This document shows positions 8,691 to 16,608 of a DNA stretch of 21,170 nt, piece by piece. The notes beneath the pieces are model-generated. The model saw only the letters and a list, made by a program, of their open reading frames with translations, had not been told where the DNA came from and did not search any database. The stretch spans positions 1 to 21,170 of the forward strand of contig JAQGIA010000680.1 of the NCBI GenBank assembly GCA_028291445.1, in the 5' to 3' direction. Each line of letters opens with the position of its first letter. Positions within the stretch are counted from its first letter, which is position 1. The translations under genes and the position numbers were made by a program. The DNA comes from Belnapia sp. GTDB taxonomy: Bacteria > Pseudomonadota > Alphaproteobacteria > Acetobacterales > Acetobacteraceae.

Positions 8691-9276
8691 GTAGTGCCGC
8701 CTCGGTCCGCCGCCGCAGTTCCGCCACCAGCCGATCCGCCCCGCCTTCCCGTAAAATGGCGGTGAATTCCGCGCGCCGGCTGGCCAGCTCGCTGATGGTC
8801 CCGGTCAGGTAGACATCGACGATCCGGCCATCGCGCAGCAGGTAGTTCAGCAGCACCGGCGCGTCATTGGGTCGGTTGAGGCGGGTATTCACCAGCACGT
8901 CGCCATTCGGGCGGGGGGTTTCGCCCAGGGTCTCGAAGCTCTCGCCGCCGAAGCCGTCGAAGCGGCTGGCATAGGTGGCGATGGACCAGTCGGAGAAGGC
9001 CGCGACCAGCGCCTGCTGCTGATCCGCGGAAAGGCCGGTCCAGGGCGGGCCGACCGCGATGCGGGTCATCGCCGGCAGGTTGAAGGCCGCCTCCATGACC
9101 GGCCGCAACTGCCTCTCGCGGCCGCGGACACCCAGCGCCCGGGCGTTCTTCATGACATCCAGCAGGCTGGCGTGCAGCCGGTCGACCACCCGCGTTTGGG
9201 CCTGGGCCTGGGCCTGGGCGGCAACCGGGCAAGCGAGGATGGCGGCGAGCAGGGTACGGCGGGCGATGCGATTCAT
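8683..9276 (-). CDS. hpnM: Hopanoid-associated phospholipid-binding protein HpnM (MlaC/Ttg2D family)
   Basis: This 197-residue exported protein belongs to the MlaC/Ttg2D (toluene-tolerance) family of periplasmic lipid carriers. The hopanoid-linked branch is called HpnM. A signal peptide covers about 1-25 (RRTLLAAILACPVAAQAQA). Family features are the N-terminal helix (LHASLLDVMKNARALG), the block AAFNLPAMTRIAVGPPWTGLSADQQQALVAAFSDWSIATYASRFDG in pieces, and the terminal RDGRIVDVYLTGTISELASRRAEF region. It lies back to back with hpnA (109 bp between starts), which supports the hopanoid assignment. The signal peptide end is encoded by a GGGCCT hexamer repeat giving Gln-Ala pairs. No strong ribosome-binding site is visible ahead of the ATG at 9276. 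It probably carries lipid or hopanoid between membranes. Confidence 0.88.
   Translation of the reverse strand: MNRIARRTLLAAILACPVAAQAQAQAQTRVVDRLHASLLDVMKNARALGVRGRERQLRPVMEAAFNLPAMTRIAVGPPWTGLSADQQQALVAAFSDWSIATYASRFDGFGGESFETLGETPRPNGDVLVNTRLNRPNDAPVLLNYLLRDGRIVDVYLTGTISELASRRAEFTAILREGGADRLVAELRRRTEAALRG
9198..9219. repeat. GGGCCT hexamer repeat in the hpnM signal-peptide region
   Basis: The unit GGGCCT occurs three times in a row plus a partial fourth. In hpnM it encodes alternating Gln-Ala at the signal-peptidase site. Because the unit is six bases, gain or loss of copies would keep the frame and add or remove two residues. Confidence 0.8.
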
Positions 9277-9319
9277 GCCGGCGCCATAGCACGGGTTCAG
9301 GCCGGGCCGCGATCCGGGG

Positions 9320-9346
9320 GCCGTTCAACCCCGCTGGATCAACGGC
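9320..9346. promoter_or_regulatory. Inverted repeat in the hpnM-hpnA divergent region
   Basis: GCCGTT (9320-9325) and AACGGC (9341-9346) form an inverted repeat with centres about two helical turns apart, lying between two divergent hopanoid genes. It could be an operator or simply chance; no convincing -35/-10 pair is visible. Confidence 0.25.
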
Positions 9347-9362
9347 GGCTTTCCGGCCACAA

Positions 9363-9381
9363 CCTCCCTGGATCAGGGAGG
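9363..9381 (+). promoter_or_regulatory. hpnA: Hairpin that hides the hpnA ribosome-binding site
   Basis: CCTCCCTG (9363-9370) pairs perfectly with CAGGGAGG (9374-9381) around a three-base GAT loop. The 3' arm is the AGGGAGG Shine-Dalgarno sequence, four bases before the hpnA ATG at 9386. If it forms in the mRNA, ribosome access to hpnA, and by coupling to hpnB, would be restricted. The pairing is seen directly; regulation is inferred. Confidence 0.5.
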
Positions 9382-9385
9382 ACAC

Positions 9386-10381
9386 ATGGCCGAGGCGGTG
9401 ATGCTGACGGGCGGGACGGGTTTCCTCGGCTCCGCCATCGCCCTCGCCCTGCATCAGGCCGGGCATCCGGTGCGCGCCCTGGTGCGGGAAGGCACGCCGC
9501 GCGGCGTCCTGGCCGGGGTGCCGGCGGAGTTCATCGGCGGCGACCTGACCGACCCAGCCTCCATCGCCGCCGCCCTGCGCGGTTGCGGCGCGGTGATCCA
9601 TTGCGCCGCGGACTACCGCATCTTCGTCCCCGATCCCGCGCGGATGTGGGCGGTCAACGTCGGCGGGACCGAGGCGGTGATGCGCGCCGCCCTGGCCGAA
9701 GGCTGCCGCCGGGTCGTGTATGTCTCCTCCGTCGCCACGCTGAAGCCGCGTCAAAATGGCGTTCCGGCCACCGAAGCGGATGCGGCGGCGCCCGCGCAGG
9801 CGATCGGCCCCTACAAGCGCAGCAAGACCGAGGCGGAACGGCTGGTCGAACGGCTGGTCGCCGAAGCCGGACTGCCGGCGGTCATCGTCAACCCCTCGAC
9901 GCCGATCGGCCCGCGCGACCGGCGGCCGACGCCGACCGGGCGGATCATCCTGGAAGCGGCGCGGGGACGGATGCCGGCCTATGTCGATACCGGGCTGAAC
10001 CTGGTGCATGTCGATGATGTCGCCGCCAGCTGCGTTGCCGCACTGACCCGGGGGGCGGTGGGGGAACGCCATATCCTCGGCGGCCAGGATGTGCCGCTGG
10101 GGGAGTTGCTGGCGCATATCGCCACCGTCTTCGGCCGCCGCAAGCCGGTCCGGCTGCCCCGTCTGCCGCTCTGGCCGGCGGCGGTGATTTCGGAAGGCTG
10201 GGCCAGGATTTCGGGGCGGGAGCCGATGCTGACCCTCGATGGGCTGCGGATGGCCGGACGGCCGATGTATTTCGCCTCCGCCAAGGCGGAGCGGGTCCTG
10301 GGCCATCGCGCCCGGCCCTGGCAGGAGGCGGTGGCGGAGGCGATCGGCTGGTTCCGCGACCAGGGCATGCTGCGGCCATGA
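9386..10381 (+). CDS. hpnA: Hopanoid-associated sugar epimerase HpnA
   Basis: This 331-residue extended short-chain dehydrogenase is of the NAD-dependent epimerase type. It has the Rossmann motif TGGTGFLG (8-15), a conserved NVGGTEAVMRAA (91-102), Ser114/Ser115 in YVSSVATL, and the catalytic pair Tyr143-x3-Lys147 (GPYKRSK). HpnA genes recur at the head of bacterial hopanoid operons, and the protein is proposed to act on a sugar or side chain attached to hopanoids; its precise reaction is not established. The ATG at 9386 has a strong AGGGAGG four bases upstream, buried in a hairpin. Its stop overlaps the hpnB start (ATGA), so the two genes should be translationally coupled. Placement between hpnM and hpnB-shc makes the assignment firm. 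Confidence 0.93.
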   Translation: MAEAVMLTGGTGFLGSAIALALHQAGHPVRALVREGTPRGVLAGVPAEFIGGDLTDPASIAAALRGCGAVIHCAADYRIFVPDPARMWAVNVGGTEAVMRAALAEGCRRVVYVSSVATLKPRQNGVPATEADAAAPAQAIGPYKRSKTEAERLVERLVAEAGLPAVIVNPSTPIGPRDRRPTPTGRIILEAARGRMPAYVDTGLNLVHVDDVAASCVAALTRGAVGERHILGGQDVPLGELLAHIATVFGRRKPVRLPRLPLWPAAVISEGWARISGREPMLTLDGLRMAGRPMYFASAKAERVLGHRARPWQEAVAEAIGWFRDQGMLRP

Positions 10382-11568
10382 TCTGGCTGGTGATCTGGCT
10401 GGGCCTGGCCGCCTGCCTCGCCTGGGCGGTGCTGTTGCTGGGCCGCGGCTGGTTCTGGCTGGCGCGGGACGACGACCGCGCTGCCGCCGGTCTGCCGGAG
10501 CCTGCCACCTGGCCGAGCGTGGTGGCGGTGGTCCCGGCGCGGGACGAGGCCGAAACCATCGGCGCGACGGTGCGCGGATTGCTGGCACAGGATTATCCCG
10601 GCGATTTCCGGCTGGTGGTGGTGGATGACCGCAGCACGGATGGCACCGGCCCCGTGGCCCTGGCGGCCGCCGCCGGCGACCCGCGGCTGACGGTTCTGCG
10701 TGGCCAGGCGCGTCCCCCGGGTTGGACCGGCAAGCTCTGGGCGCTGGAGCAGGGCCTGGCCGAGGCGCTACGCACCGCCCCCGACCGGCTGCTGTTCACC
10801 GATGCCGATATCCGCCACGCCCCGGACAGCCTGCGGCGGCTGGTGGCGCGCGCCACCGCGGAGGGAAGGGTGCTGGTCTCGCTCATGGCGCGGCTGCGTT
10901 GCGCCAGCGCGGCGGAACGCTGGCTGATCCCCGCCTTCATATTCTTCTTCCAGATGCTCTATCCGTTCCGCTGGTCGAATGCGCCGGGCACCCGGACCGC
11001 CGCGGCGGCCGGTGGCTGCGTCCTGCTGGACCGGGCCGCCTTCGAGCGGGCCGGTGGCCTCGCGCCGATCCGCGGGGCGATCATCGATGATTGCGCCCTG
11101 GCCCGGCGGATGAAGGCGGTGGGCCCGATCTGGACCGGCCTGACCGAGCGGGTCGAAAGCCTGCGGCCCTATGCCGGCCTGGGCGAGATCCGCCGGATGG
11201 TGGCGCGCACCGCCTATGCCCAACTCGGCTATCTCCCGGCAGCGCTGGTCGGGATGATCGCGGCGCTGGCCCTGGTATTCCTGGCGCCCCCGTTGCTGGC
11301 GGCCTGCGCCACCGGCACCGCCCGCTGGCTGGGGCTCGGCGCCTGGGCCGCCATGGCGCTGGCCTATGCCCCGACCCTGCGTCGCTTCGGCCTGAATCCG
11401 TTACGGGGGCTGGCGCTGCCGGCCATTGCGGCGGCCTATATGGTTTTCACGCTGGATTCCGCCTGGGCGGAGTGGCGCGGCCGGGGCGGAATGTGGAAGG
11501 GTGAAGCGGGACCCCGGTCCGATCTCCGGTCCGATTTGGGCGCGGATCGGGCCACAGGGTCGCATTAA
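10378..11568 (+). CDS. hpnB: Hopanoid-associated glycosyltransferase HpnB (GT2 family)
   Basis: This 396-residue membrane-bound family-2 glycosyltransferase starts on the ATGA overlap with hpnA. It has an N-terminal membrane helix (about 4-23), a GT-A catalytic domain with VVPARDEAETI (51-61), VVDDRSTDGT (81-90), GWTGKLWAL (115-123) and the metal-binding TDAD (141-144). The acceptor-side IDDCALARRMK (236-246) follows, with hydrophobic segments near 285-308, 318-331 and 345-358. It is presumed to glycosylate hopanoid lipids at the cytoplasmic membrane. The family usually ends soon after GGMWKG; here an extra polar tail of about 20 residues follows, containing RSDL twice, encoded by a 12-bp tandem repeat. 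The gene is followed by a 113-bp spacer and shc; hpnC, hpnD and hpnE, which often come in between, are absent. Confidence 0.92.
   Translation: MIWLVIWLGLAACLAWAVLLLGRGWFWLARDDDRAAAGLPEPATWPSVVAVVPARDEAETIGATVRGLLAQDYPGDFRLVVVDDRSTDGTGPVALAAAAGDPRLTVLRGQARPPGWTGKLWALEQGLAEALRTAPDRLLFTDADIRHAPDSLRRLVARATAEGRVLVSLMARLRCASAAERWLIPAFIFFFQMLYPFRWSNAPGTRTAAAAGGCVLLDRAAFERAGGLAPIRGAIIDDCALARRMKAVGPIWTGLTERVESLRPYAGLGEIRRMVARTAYAQLGYLPAALVGMIAALALVFLAPPLLAACATGTARWLGLGAWAAMALAYAPTLRRFGLNPLRGLALPAIAAAYMVFTLDSAWAEWRGRGGMWKGEAGPRSDLRSDLGADRATGSH
11514..11537. repeat. 12-bp tandem duplication at the hpnB 3' end
   Basis: CCGGTCCGATCT is followed immediately by CCGGTCCGATTT, differing at one base. In frame it encodes RSDL twice (residues 380-387) in the extra tail of HpnB, so it looks like a recent slippage duplication outside the catalytic domain. 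Confidence 0.75.
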
Positions 11569-11592
11569 ACCGCGCCCACTCTGTCGCCTATC

Positions 11593-11610
11593 CCTTCGCA
11601 AGCGCGAAGG
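11593..11610 (+). promoter_or_regulatory. Hairpin in the hpnB-shc spacer
   Basis: CCTTCGC (11593-11599) and GCGAAGG (11604-11610) form a perfect 7-bp stem with an AAGC loop, 25 bases after the hpnB stop and about 70 bases before shc. The following sequence (TTGGACGTATTCGGTTCG) is only mildly T-rich. It may be a partial terminator, an mRNA processing or stability element between hpnB and shc, or incidental. Confidence 0.4.
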
Positions 11611-11681
11611 TTGGACGTATTCGGTTCGATTCTCGACCCAGCTGCCGGTGGCAATGTGGGTTTCTTGGGAGATTGCTCGCC

Positions 11682-13739
11682 TTGTCCACAATACGGGATC
11701 TTGCCGCGCCAGGGATTGCGCCATGGCTACGGCCGGACCTGACGCTGGCCGGATCGATCGACCCGCTGCTGCAGGAGCCGCTGGATACCGCAATCGGCAA
11801 TGCCGCGGCGCATCTGCTTGCCCGCCAACGCCCGGATGGCCATTGGGTCTTCGAGTTGGAGGCGGATGCCACCATTCCCTCCGAATACGTCATGCTGCAG
11901 CGCTTCTTCGGCCGCAAGAATCTGGCACGGGAAGCCCGTATCGGCCGTTACCTGCGCCGCATCCAGGCCCAGCAGGATGCCACCTGCGAAGGCGGCTGGC
12001 CGTTGTTCCACGGCGGGCCGATCGACATCTCATGCTCGGTGAAGGCGTATTTCGCCCTGCGGCTGATCGGCGACACGGCCGAGGCGCCGCATATGGTGCG
12101 GGCGAGGGAAGCGATCCTGGCCGCCGGTGGTGCGGAGCAGAGCAATGTCTTCACCCGTGCCACCCTGGCGCTGTTCGGCGAGGTTCCATGGCAGGCGGTG
12201 CCGGTGATGCCGCCCGAGATCATGCTGCTGCCCCGCTGGTTCCCCTTCCACCTGTCCAAGATCAGCTACTGGGCACGCACCGTGCTGGTGCCACTGACCG
12301 TGGTGATGGCCCGCCGGCCGCAGCCCCTGGCCCCACTCGGCGTCACGGTGCAGGAATTATTCATCACCCCGCCGGCCCAGGTGAAGCACTGGCCGGGCGG
12401 CGCCCATGCGGCGGAGCCCTGGCGTACCCTGTTCCGCCAGATGGATGCGGTGCTGCAACGCGCCCATGGGCTGATCCCGGAGACCCTGCGCGCCAGGGCC
12501 GAGGCGCGGGCGGAGGCTTTCGTCACCGAACGCCTGAATGGCGAGGATGGGCTGGGCGCCATCTACCCGGCCATGGCCAATGCGGTGCTGATGTACCACT
12601 GCCTCGGCGTTCCGGCGGATGATCCGCGGCTGGTGACCGCCTGGGCCGCGGTGGAGAAGCTGGTGATGGACCGGCCGGAGCGGGACGAGACCTATGTCCA
12701 GCCCTGCCTGTCTCCCGTCTGGGACACGGCGCTGGTCGCGCATGCCTTGCTGGAAGTCGGCGGGGCCGCGGCGGAGGCTGCGGCCGGGCAGGGCCTGAGC
12801 TGGCTGTTGAGCCGTCAGGTGACCGACCTGGCCGGCGACTGGGCCGAGGCCCGGCCTGGCGTGCCGCCGGGCGGCTGGGCCTTCCAATACGCCAACCCGC
12901 ATTACCCGGATGTGGACGACACCGCGGTCGTGGTTCTGGCACTCGACCGGGCGCGCAAGCAGGCCGGCACGCCGGTCGATCCGCGCGCCGATGCGGCGAT
13001 CGCCCGCGCCACCGAATGGGTGGTGGGCATGCAGTCGAAAGGCGGCGGCTGGGGCGCCTTCGATGCCGACAATACCCATCACCACCTGACCAGCATCCCC
13101 TTCGCCGACCATGGCGCCTTGCTGGATCCGCCGACCGCCGATGTCTCCGGCCGCTGCCTGGCGATGCTGGCCCAGCTCGGCCACCCGCCGGACAGCGCGG
13201 TGATGCGCCAGGCGGTGGACTACCTGCTGGCCGAACAGGAGCCGGATGGCGCCTGGTACGGCCGTTGGGGCGTCAACTACGTCTATGGCACCTGGTCGGC
13301 GGTGACAGCGCTGCATGCGGCCGGGCTGGGGTCCGGGCATCCCGCCATGCGCAAGGCCGTCGCCTGGCTGAAGGCGGCGCAGAACCCGGATGGCGGCTGG
13401 GGCGAGGATGGCGATACCTATCCGCGCCGTGGCGGCACGCGGGCCGATCCGGACCGGGCCATGGCACCGAGCAGCGCCAGCCAGACGGCCTGGGCCTTGC
13501 TGGCGCTGATGGCGGCCGGGGCGGTGGAGGATTCAGCGGTGGAACGCGGCGCGCTCTGGCTGCTGCGGATGCAGGCGCCGGATGGCGCCTGGCCGGAGGA
13601 GGACTATACCGGCACCGGCTTCCCGCGAGTTTTCTACCTGCGCTACCACGGCTATGCGCGACTGTTTCCGCTGTGGGCGCTGGCGCGGTACCGCAATCTG
13701 CGGCAGGGCAATTCCCGGATGGTGATGCACGGGCTGTAG
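11682..13739 (+). CDS. shc: Squalene-hopene cyclase
   Basis: This enzyme of about 685 residues folds squalene into the pentacyclic hopene/hopanol at the cytoplasmic face of the membrane. The catalytic acid motif DVDDTA is near residue 410. Repeated QW motifs stabilise the alpha/alpha barrels (QRPDGHWVFEL near 49, QSKGGGWGAFDADN near 451, QEPDGAWYGRWGVNY near 519, QNPDGGWGEDG near 567, QAPDGAWPEEDYTGTGFP near 631). The conserved WVFELEADATIPSEYV and CLSPVWDTAL blocks are present. Length matches the family (630-720). No ATG lies at the right place. TTG at 11682 has GGGAGA (11667-11672) about 9 bases upstream; an in-frame TTG at 11673 abuts that site and is less likely. The gene is also called hpnF and probably belongs to one transcript with hpnA-hpnB. 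An intrinsic terminator follows the stop. Confidence 0.95.
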   Translation: MSTIRDLAAPGIAPWLRPDLTLAGSIDPLLQEPLDTAIGNAAAHLLARQRPDGHWVFELEADATIPSEYVMLQRFFGRKNLAREARIGRYLRRIQAQQDATCEGGWPLFHGGPIDISCSVKAYFALRLIGDTAEAPHMVRAREAILAAGGAEQSNVFTRATLALFGEVPWQAVPVMPPEIMLLPRWFPFHLSKISYWARTVLVPLTVVMARRPQPLAPLGVTVQELFITPPAQVKHWPGGAHAAEPWRTLFRQMDAVLQRAHGLIPETLRARAEARAEAFVTERLNGEDGLGAIYPAMANAVLMYHCLGVPADDPRLVTAWAAVEKLVMDRPERDETYVQPCLSPVWDTALVAHALLEVGGAAAEAAAGQGLSWLLSRQVTDLAGDWAEARPGVPPGGWAFQYANPHYPDVDDTAVVVLALDRARKQAGTPVDPRADAAIARATEWVVGMQSKGGGWGAFDADNTHHHLTSIPFADHGALLDPPTADVSGRCLAMLAQLGHPPDSAVMRQAVDYLLAEQEPDGAWYGRWGVNYVYGTWSAVTALHAAGLGSGHPAMRKAVAWLKAAQNPDGGWGEDGDTYPRRGGTRADPDRAMAPSSASQTAWALLALMAAGAVEDSAVERGALWLLRMQAPDGAWPEEDYTGTGFPRVFYLRYHGYARLFPLWALARYRNLRQGNSRMVMHGL

Positions 13740-13740
13740 C

Positions 13741-13792
13741 CCATGATCCGCGCTGACAGAGGCGCCGATCATGGTCTGGCTTGTTGTTTTGT
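13741..13792 (+). terminator. Intrinsic terminator after shc
   Basis: CCATGATC (13741-13748) pairs perfectly with GATCATGG (13767-13774). Four further inner pairs (GCGC 13750-13753 with GCGC 13762-13765) form after one mismatch. The stem begins one base after the shc stop and is followed by a T-rich run (TTGTTGTTTTGTC). It closes the hopanoid transcript. The convergent M20 gene ends at 13838 and has no T run on its own side. Confidence 0.75.
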
Positions 13793-13837
13793 CGTGCGCT
13801 TCACGTCCTTCGGCGATTCCGCCTTGGACGAACCCGC

Positions 13838-15010
13838 TCAGCCCCGCGGCAGCTCCTGCTCGACCAGGGCGGCAAAGTAGCTGGCGCCGATCGGCAGCAT
13901 GTCGTCGTTGAAGTCGTAGCTCGGGTGGTGCACCGGCACGCCGCCCTTGTCGGCACCCTTCTGGCCCATGAAGACGAAGGCGCCCGGGCGTTCGCGCAGC
14001 ATGAAGGAAAAATCTTCGCCACCCATGATAGGCGGCCGGTCGCGGTGGACCCGCGCCTCGCCCATCACCCGGGCCGCGGCGTGGCCAGCGCGGGCGGCCT
14101 CGGCCGGGTGGTTCACGGTGGGCGGATAGAGCCGGGAGTAGACCACCTCGGCCGTCGCCTCATGCGCCGCGGCGGTATTGGTGGCGACCTGGGTGATGAG
14201 GCGCTCCATCAGGTCCCGCACCTCGGGCAGCAGGGTGCGGACGGTGCCCTTCAGTTCGGCGACATCGGGGATGACGTTGCTGGCGCTGCCGGCGTGGAAC
14301 TGGGTGATGCTGAGCACGGCGCTGTGCAGCGGGTCCACACGACGGGCGACCAGCGCCTGCAACGCCACCAGCACATGCGCGCCGATCATCACCGGGTCGA
14401 TGGCGATATGCGGCTTGGCGGCATGGCCGCCGATGCCGCGGATGGTGATGGCGACCCGGTCCGAGGCCGCCAGGACCGGACCCGGCACGGCGGAGCATTC
14501 GCCGAGCGGCAATGACGGGTCGTTGTGGATGCCGTAGACCTGATCGCAGGGGAAGCGCTCGAACAGCCCCTCCTCGACCATGACCCGGCCGCCACCGCCG
14601 CCTTCTTCCGCCGGCTGGAAGATGAAATTGATGGTGCCGTCGAAGTTCCTGGTCTCGGCGAGGTATTTCGCGGCGCCGAGCAGGGTCGCGGTATGGCCAT
14701 CGTGGCCGCAGCCATGCATGCGGCCGGGGATGGTGGAGGCATGGAGGGCGCCGGTCTGCTCCTGCATCGCCAGGCAATCCATATCGGCCCTGAGACCGAT
14801 GCTGCCCTTGCCCGAGCCGTTCCGCAGCACGCCGACCAACCCGGTGGTGGCGATGTTGCGGTGCACCTCGATGCCCCATTCCGCCAGCTTCGCGGCGACG
14901 ATGTCGCTGGTCCGGTGCTCCTCGAAGCCGAGTTCCGGATGGCGGTGCAGGTCCTGGCGCCACGCGGTCATCTCGGGCGCGAAATCGGCGATGCGGTTGA
15001 TGATCGGCAT
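13838..15010 (-). CDS. M20-family metal-dependent amidohydrolase (hippurate hydrolase-like)
   Basis: This 390-residue cytosolic M20D peptidase/amidohydrolase removes acyl groups from N-acyl amino acids or similar amides. The binuclear metal site is intact: Cys101 and His103 in HGCGHDGH (99-106), Glu135-Glu136 in FQPAEEG, His162 in YGIHN and His361/362 in VHHPSYDFND. The N-terminal WRQDLHRHPELGFEE and LRADMDCLAMQE are typical of hippuricase/IAA-amino-acid hydrolase relatives. The dimerisation lid contains GGHAAKPH and ITQFHAGSASNVIPD. The ATG at 15010 has AGGAG 7 bases upstream. It is convergent with shc and divergent from glpK (83 bp between starts), so it is probably its own transcription unit. 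The exact substrate cannot be told within this promiscuous family. Confidence 0.93.
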   Translation of the reverse strand: MPIINRIADFAPEMTAWRQDLHRHPELGFEEHRTSDIVAAKLAEWGIEVHRNIATTGLVGVLRNGSGKGSIGLRADMDCLAMQEQTGALHASTIPGRMHGCGHDGHTATLLGAAKYLAETRNFDGTINFIFQPAEEGGGGGRVMVEEGLFERFPCDQVYGIHNDPSLPLGECSAVPGPVLAASDRVAITIRGIGGHAAKPHIAIDPVMIGAHVLVALQALVARRVDPLHSAVLSITQFHAGSASNVIPDVAELKGTVRTLLPEVRDLMERLITQVATNTAAAHEATAEVVYSRLYPPTVNHPAEAARAGHAAARVMGEARVHRDRPPIMGGEDFSFMLRERPGAFVFMGQKGADKGGVPVHHPSYDFNDDMLPIGASYFAALVEQELPRG

Positions 15011-15093
15011 GATCGGGCTCCTGCACGGGTTGCCGGCAGATGAACCGCCGCGCGGCGCTTGTCGAGGGGATTGGCGCGGAGCAGGCTGGGCGC

Positions 15094-16581
15094 ATGGGAA
15101 ACGTCCTGCTGGCCCTGGACCAGGGCACGACCTCCACGCGCGCCATCGTCTTCGGACCGGATTTGCTGCCGCTGGCCACCGCGCAGCAGGAGCTGCCGCA
15201 GCATTTCCCGGCGCCGGGCTGGGTGGAGCATGAGCCGGAGGATATCTGGCAAAGTGCCGTGACGGTCCTGCGCCAGGCCATGCGGGCCGCCGGTGCCGAG
15301 CCGCGGCAGGTCGCCGGCATCGGCATCACCAACCAGCGGGAAACCGTGGTGCTGTGGGACCGCGCCAGCGGCCGGGCGGTGCACCGGGCCATCGTCTGGC
15401 AGGACCGGCGCACGGCGGAGGGCTGCGCCCGCTTGCGCGAAGCAGGCCACGAGGCGCTGATCTCGGCGCGCACCGGGCTGCTGGCCGACCCCTATTTCTC
15501 CGCCACCAAGCTGGCCTGGCTACTGGACCATGTGCCGGGCGCGAGAGCCCAGGCAGAGCGTGGCGAATTGGCCTTCGGCACGGTGGATTGCTTCCTGCTG
15601 TGGCGGCTGACCGGCGGCCGCGTCCATGCGACCGATGCCACCAATGCGGCGCGGACCTCGTTGTTCGATATCACGCGCGGCTGCTGGGACGCGGAGTTGC
15701 TGCGGCTGTTCGATATCCCGGCGGCGATCCTGCCGGAGGTGCGGGATTGCGCCGCGGAATTCGGCACGACGGATGTGCTGGGCGCAGCGGTGCCGATCCG
15801 CGGCATGGCGGGCGACCAGCAGGCGGCAACGCTGGGCCAGGCCTGCTTCGCGCCGGGAATGCTGAAATCCACTTACGGCACCGGTTGCTTCGCCTTGCTC
15901 AATACCGGCGCGACGCCGGTGTTCAGCAAGCACCGACTGCTGACGACGATCGCTTGGCAGCTCGGCGGTGAGCGGACCTATGCCCTGGAGGGGGCGATCT
16001 TCGTCGCCGGGGCCGCGGTGCAATGGCTGCGGGATGGGCTCGGGATCATCGGCACGGCGGCGGAGACGGGCGCGCTGGCGGCGCAGGCGGATCCGGCACA
16101 GCAGGTCTATCTGGTGCCGGCCTTCGTCGGCCTCGGCGCCCCCTGGTGGGATGCCGAAGCGCGGGCGGCCCTGTTCGGGCTGACCCGCAACAGCGGGCGG
16201 GCGGAAATCGCGCGCGCGGCGCTGGAAAGCGTCGCCTTCCAGACGCGCGACCTGCTGGACGCCATGCGGGCCGACTACCCCGACCAGGGCGAGACCGTGC
16301 TGCGTGTCGATGGCGGCATGGTCGCCAGCGACTGGACCATGCAGTTCCTGGCCGATGTGCTCGGCGCGCCGGTCGACCGGCCGAGCGTGATGGAGACGAC
16401 GGCGCTCGGCGCCGCCTGGCTGGCCGGGCTGCAAGCCGGGATGTTTCCACCCCCCGGCGCTGCCAGCACCCATTGGCGGCTCGAGCGGCGCTTCCTGCCG
16501 CAGATGGCCGCCAGCGAGGCGGCGCGACGCCATGCCGGCTGGCTGGATGCGGTGCGACGGACACGCAGCACAGTTGTTTGA
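15094..16581 (+). CDS. glpK: Glycerol kinase
   Basis: This 495-residue FGGY-family kinase phosphorylates glycerol to sn-glycerol-3-phosphate. Diagnostic GlpK residues are Asp9 in [10 protein letters not shown] (7-17), NQRET with Arg82/Glu83, IVWQDRRT (100-107), DPYFSATK with Tyr134, the catalytic-base block [13 protein letters not shown] with Asp241, and [14 protein letters not shown] (259-272). [13 protein letters not shown] and [16 protein letters not shown] follow in the second domain. I placed the start at the ATG at 15094, because [13 protein letters not shown] then matches the family N-terminus. An upstream in-frame ATG at 15040 would add 18 unrelated residues. The C-terminus (MFPPPGAAS) lacks the PGIETT element that in E. 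coli binds EIIA-Glc, so that control is unlikely. There is no glpD, glpF or glpR nearby. atuA follows after 27 bp. A 12-bp palindrome, CGCCGCGCGGCG (15046-15057), lies in the divergent region. Confidence 0.94.
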   Translation: MGNVLLALDQGTTSTRAIVFGPDLLPLATAQQELPQHFPAPGWVEHEPEDIWQSAVTVLRQAMRAAGAEPRQVAGIGITNQRETVVLWDRASGRAVHRAIVWQDRRTAEGCARLREAGHEALISARTGLLADPYFSATKLAWLLDHVPGARAQAERGELAFGTVDCFLLWRLTGGRVHATDATNAARTSLFDITRGCWDAELLRLFDIPAAILPEVRDCAAEFGTTDVLGAAVPIRGMAGDQQAATLGQACFAPGMLKSTYGTGCFALLNTGATPVFSKHRLLTTIAWQLGGERTYALEGAIFVAGAAVQWLRDGLGIIGTAAETGALAAQADPAQQVYLVPAFVGLGAPWWDAEARAALFGLTRNSGRAEIARAALESVAFQTRDLLDAMRADYPDQGETVLRVDGGMVASDWTMQFLADVLGAPVDRPSVMETTALGAAWLAGLQAGMFPPPGAASTHWRLERRFLPQMAASEAARRHAGWLDAVRRTRSTVV

Positions 16582-16608
16582 GACACCGCGCAGAATGGGA
16601 GAAAGACC

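Noticed and set aside
9198..9219. CRISPR-like or regulatory repeat
   Set aside because: The hexamers are uninterrupted by spacers and lie in frame inside the hpnM signal peptide, so it is a simple coding microsatellite.
8864..10588. 574-codon minus-strand frame across hpnM, hpnA and hpnB
   Set aside because: Arg/Pro-rich shadow; the overlapped plus- and minus-strand genes have clear family motifs.
11426..12622. 398-codon plus-strand frame over the end of hpnB and the start of shc
   Set aside because: Different frame from both genes and without motifs; the cyclase motifs are in the shc frame.
15040..15093. Earlier ATG for glycerol kinase
   Set aside because: It would add 18 residues unlike any GlpK N-terminus; the ATG at 15094 matches the family start.
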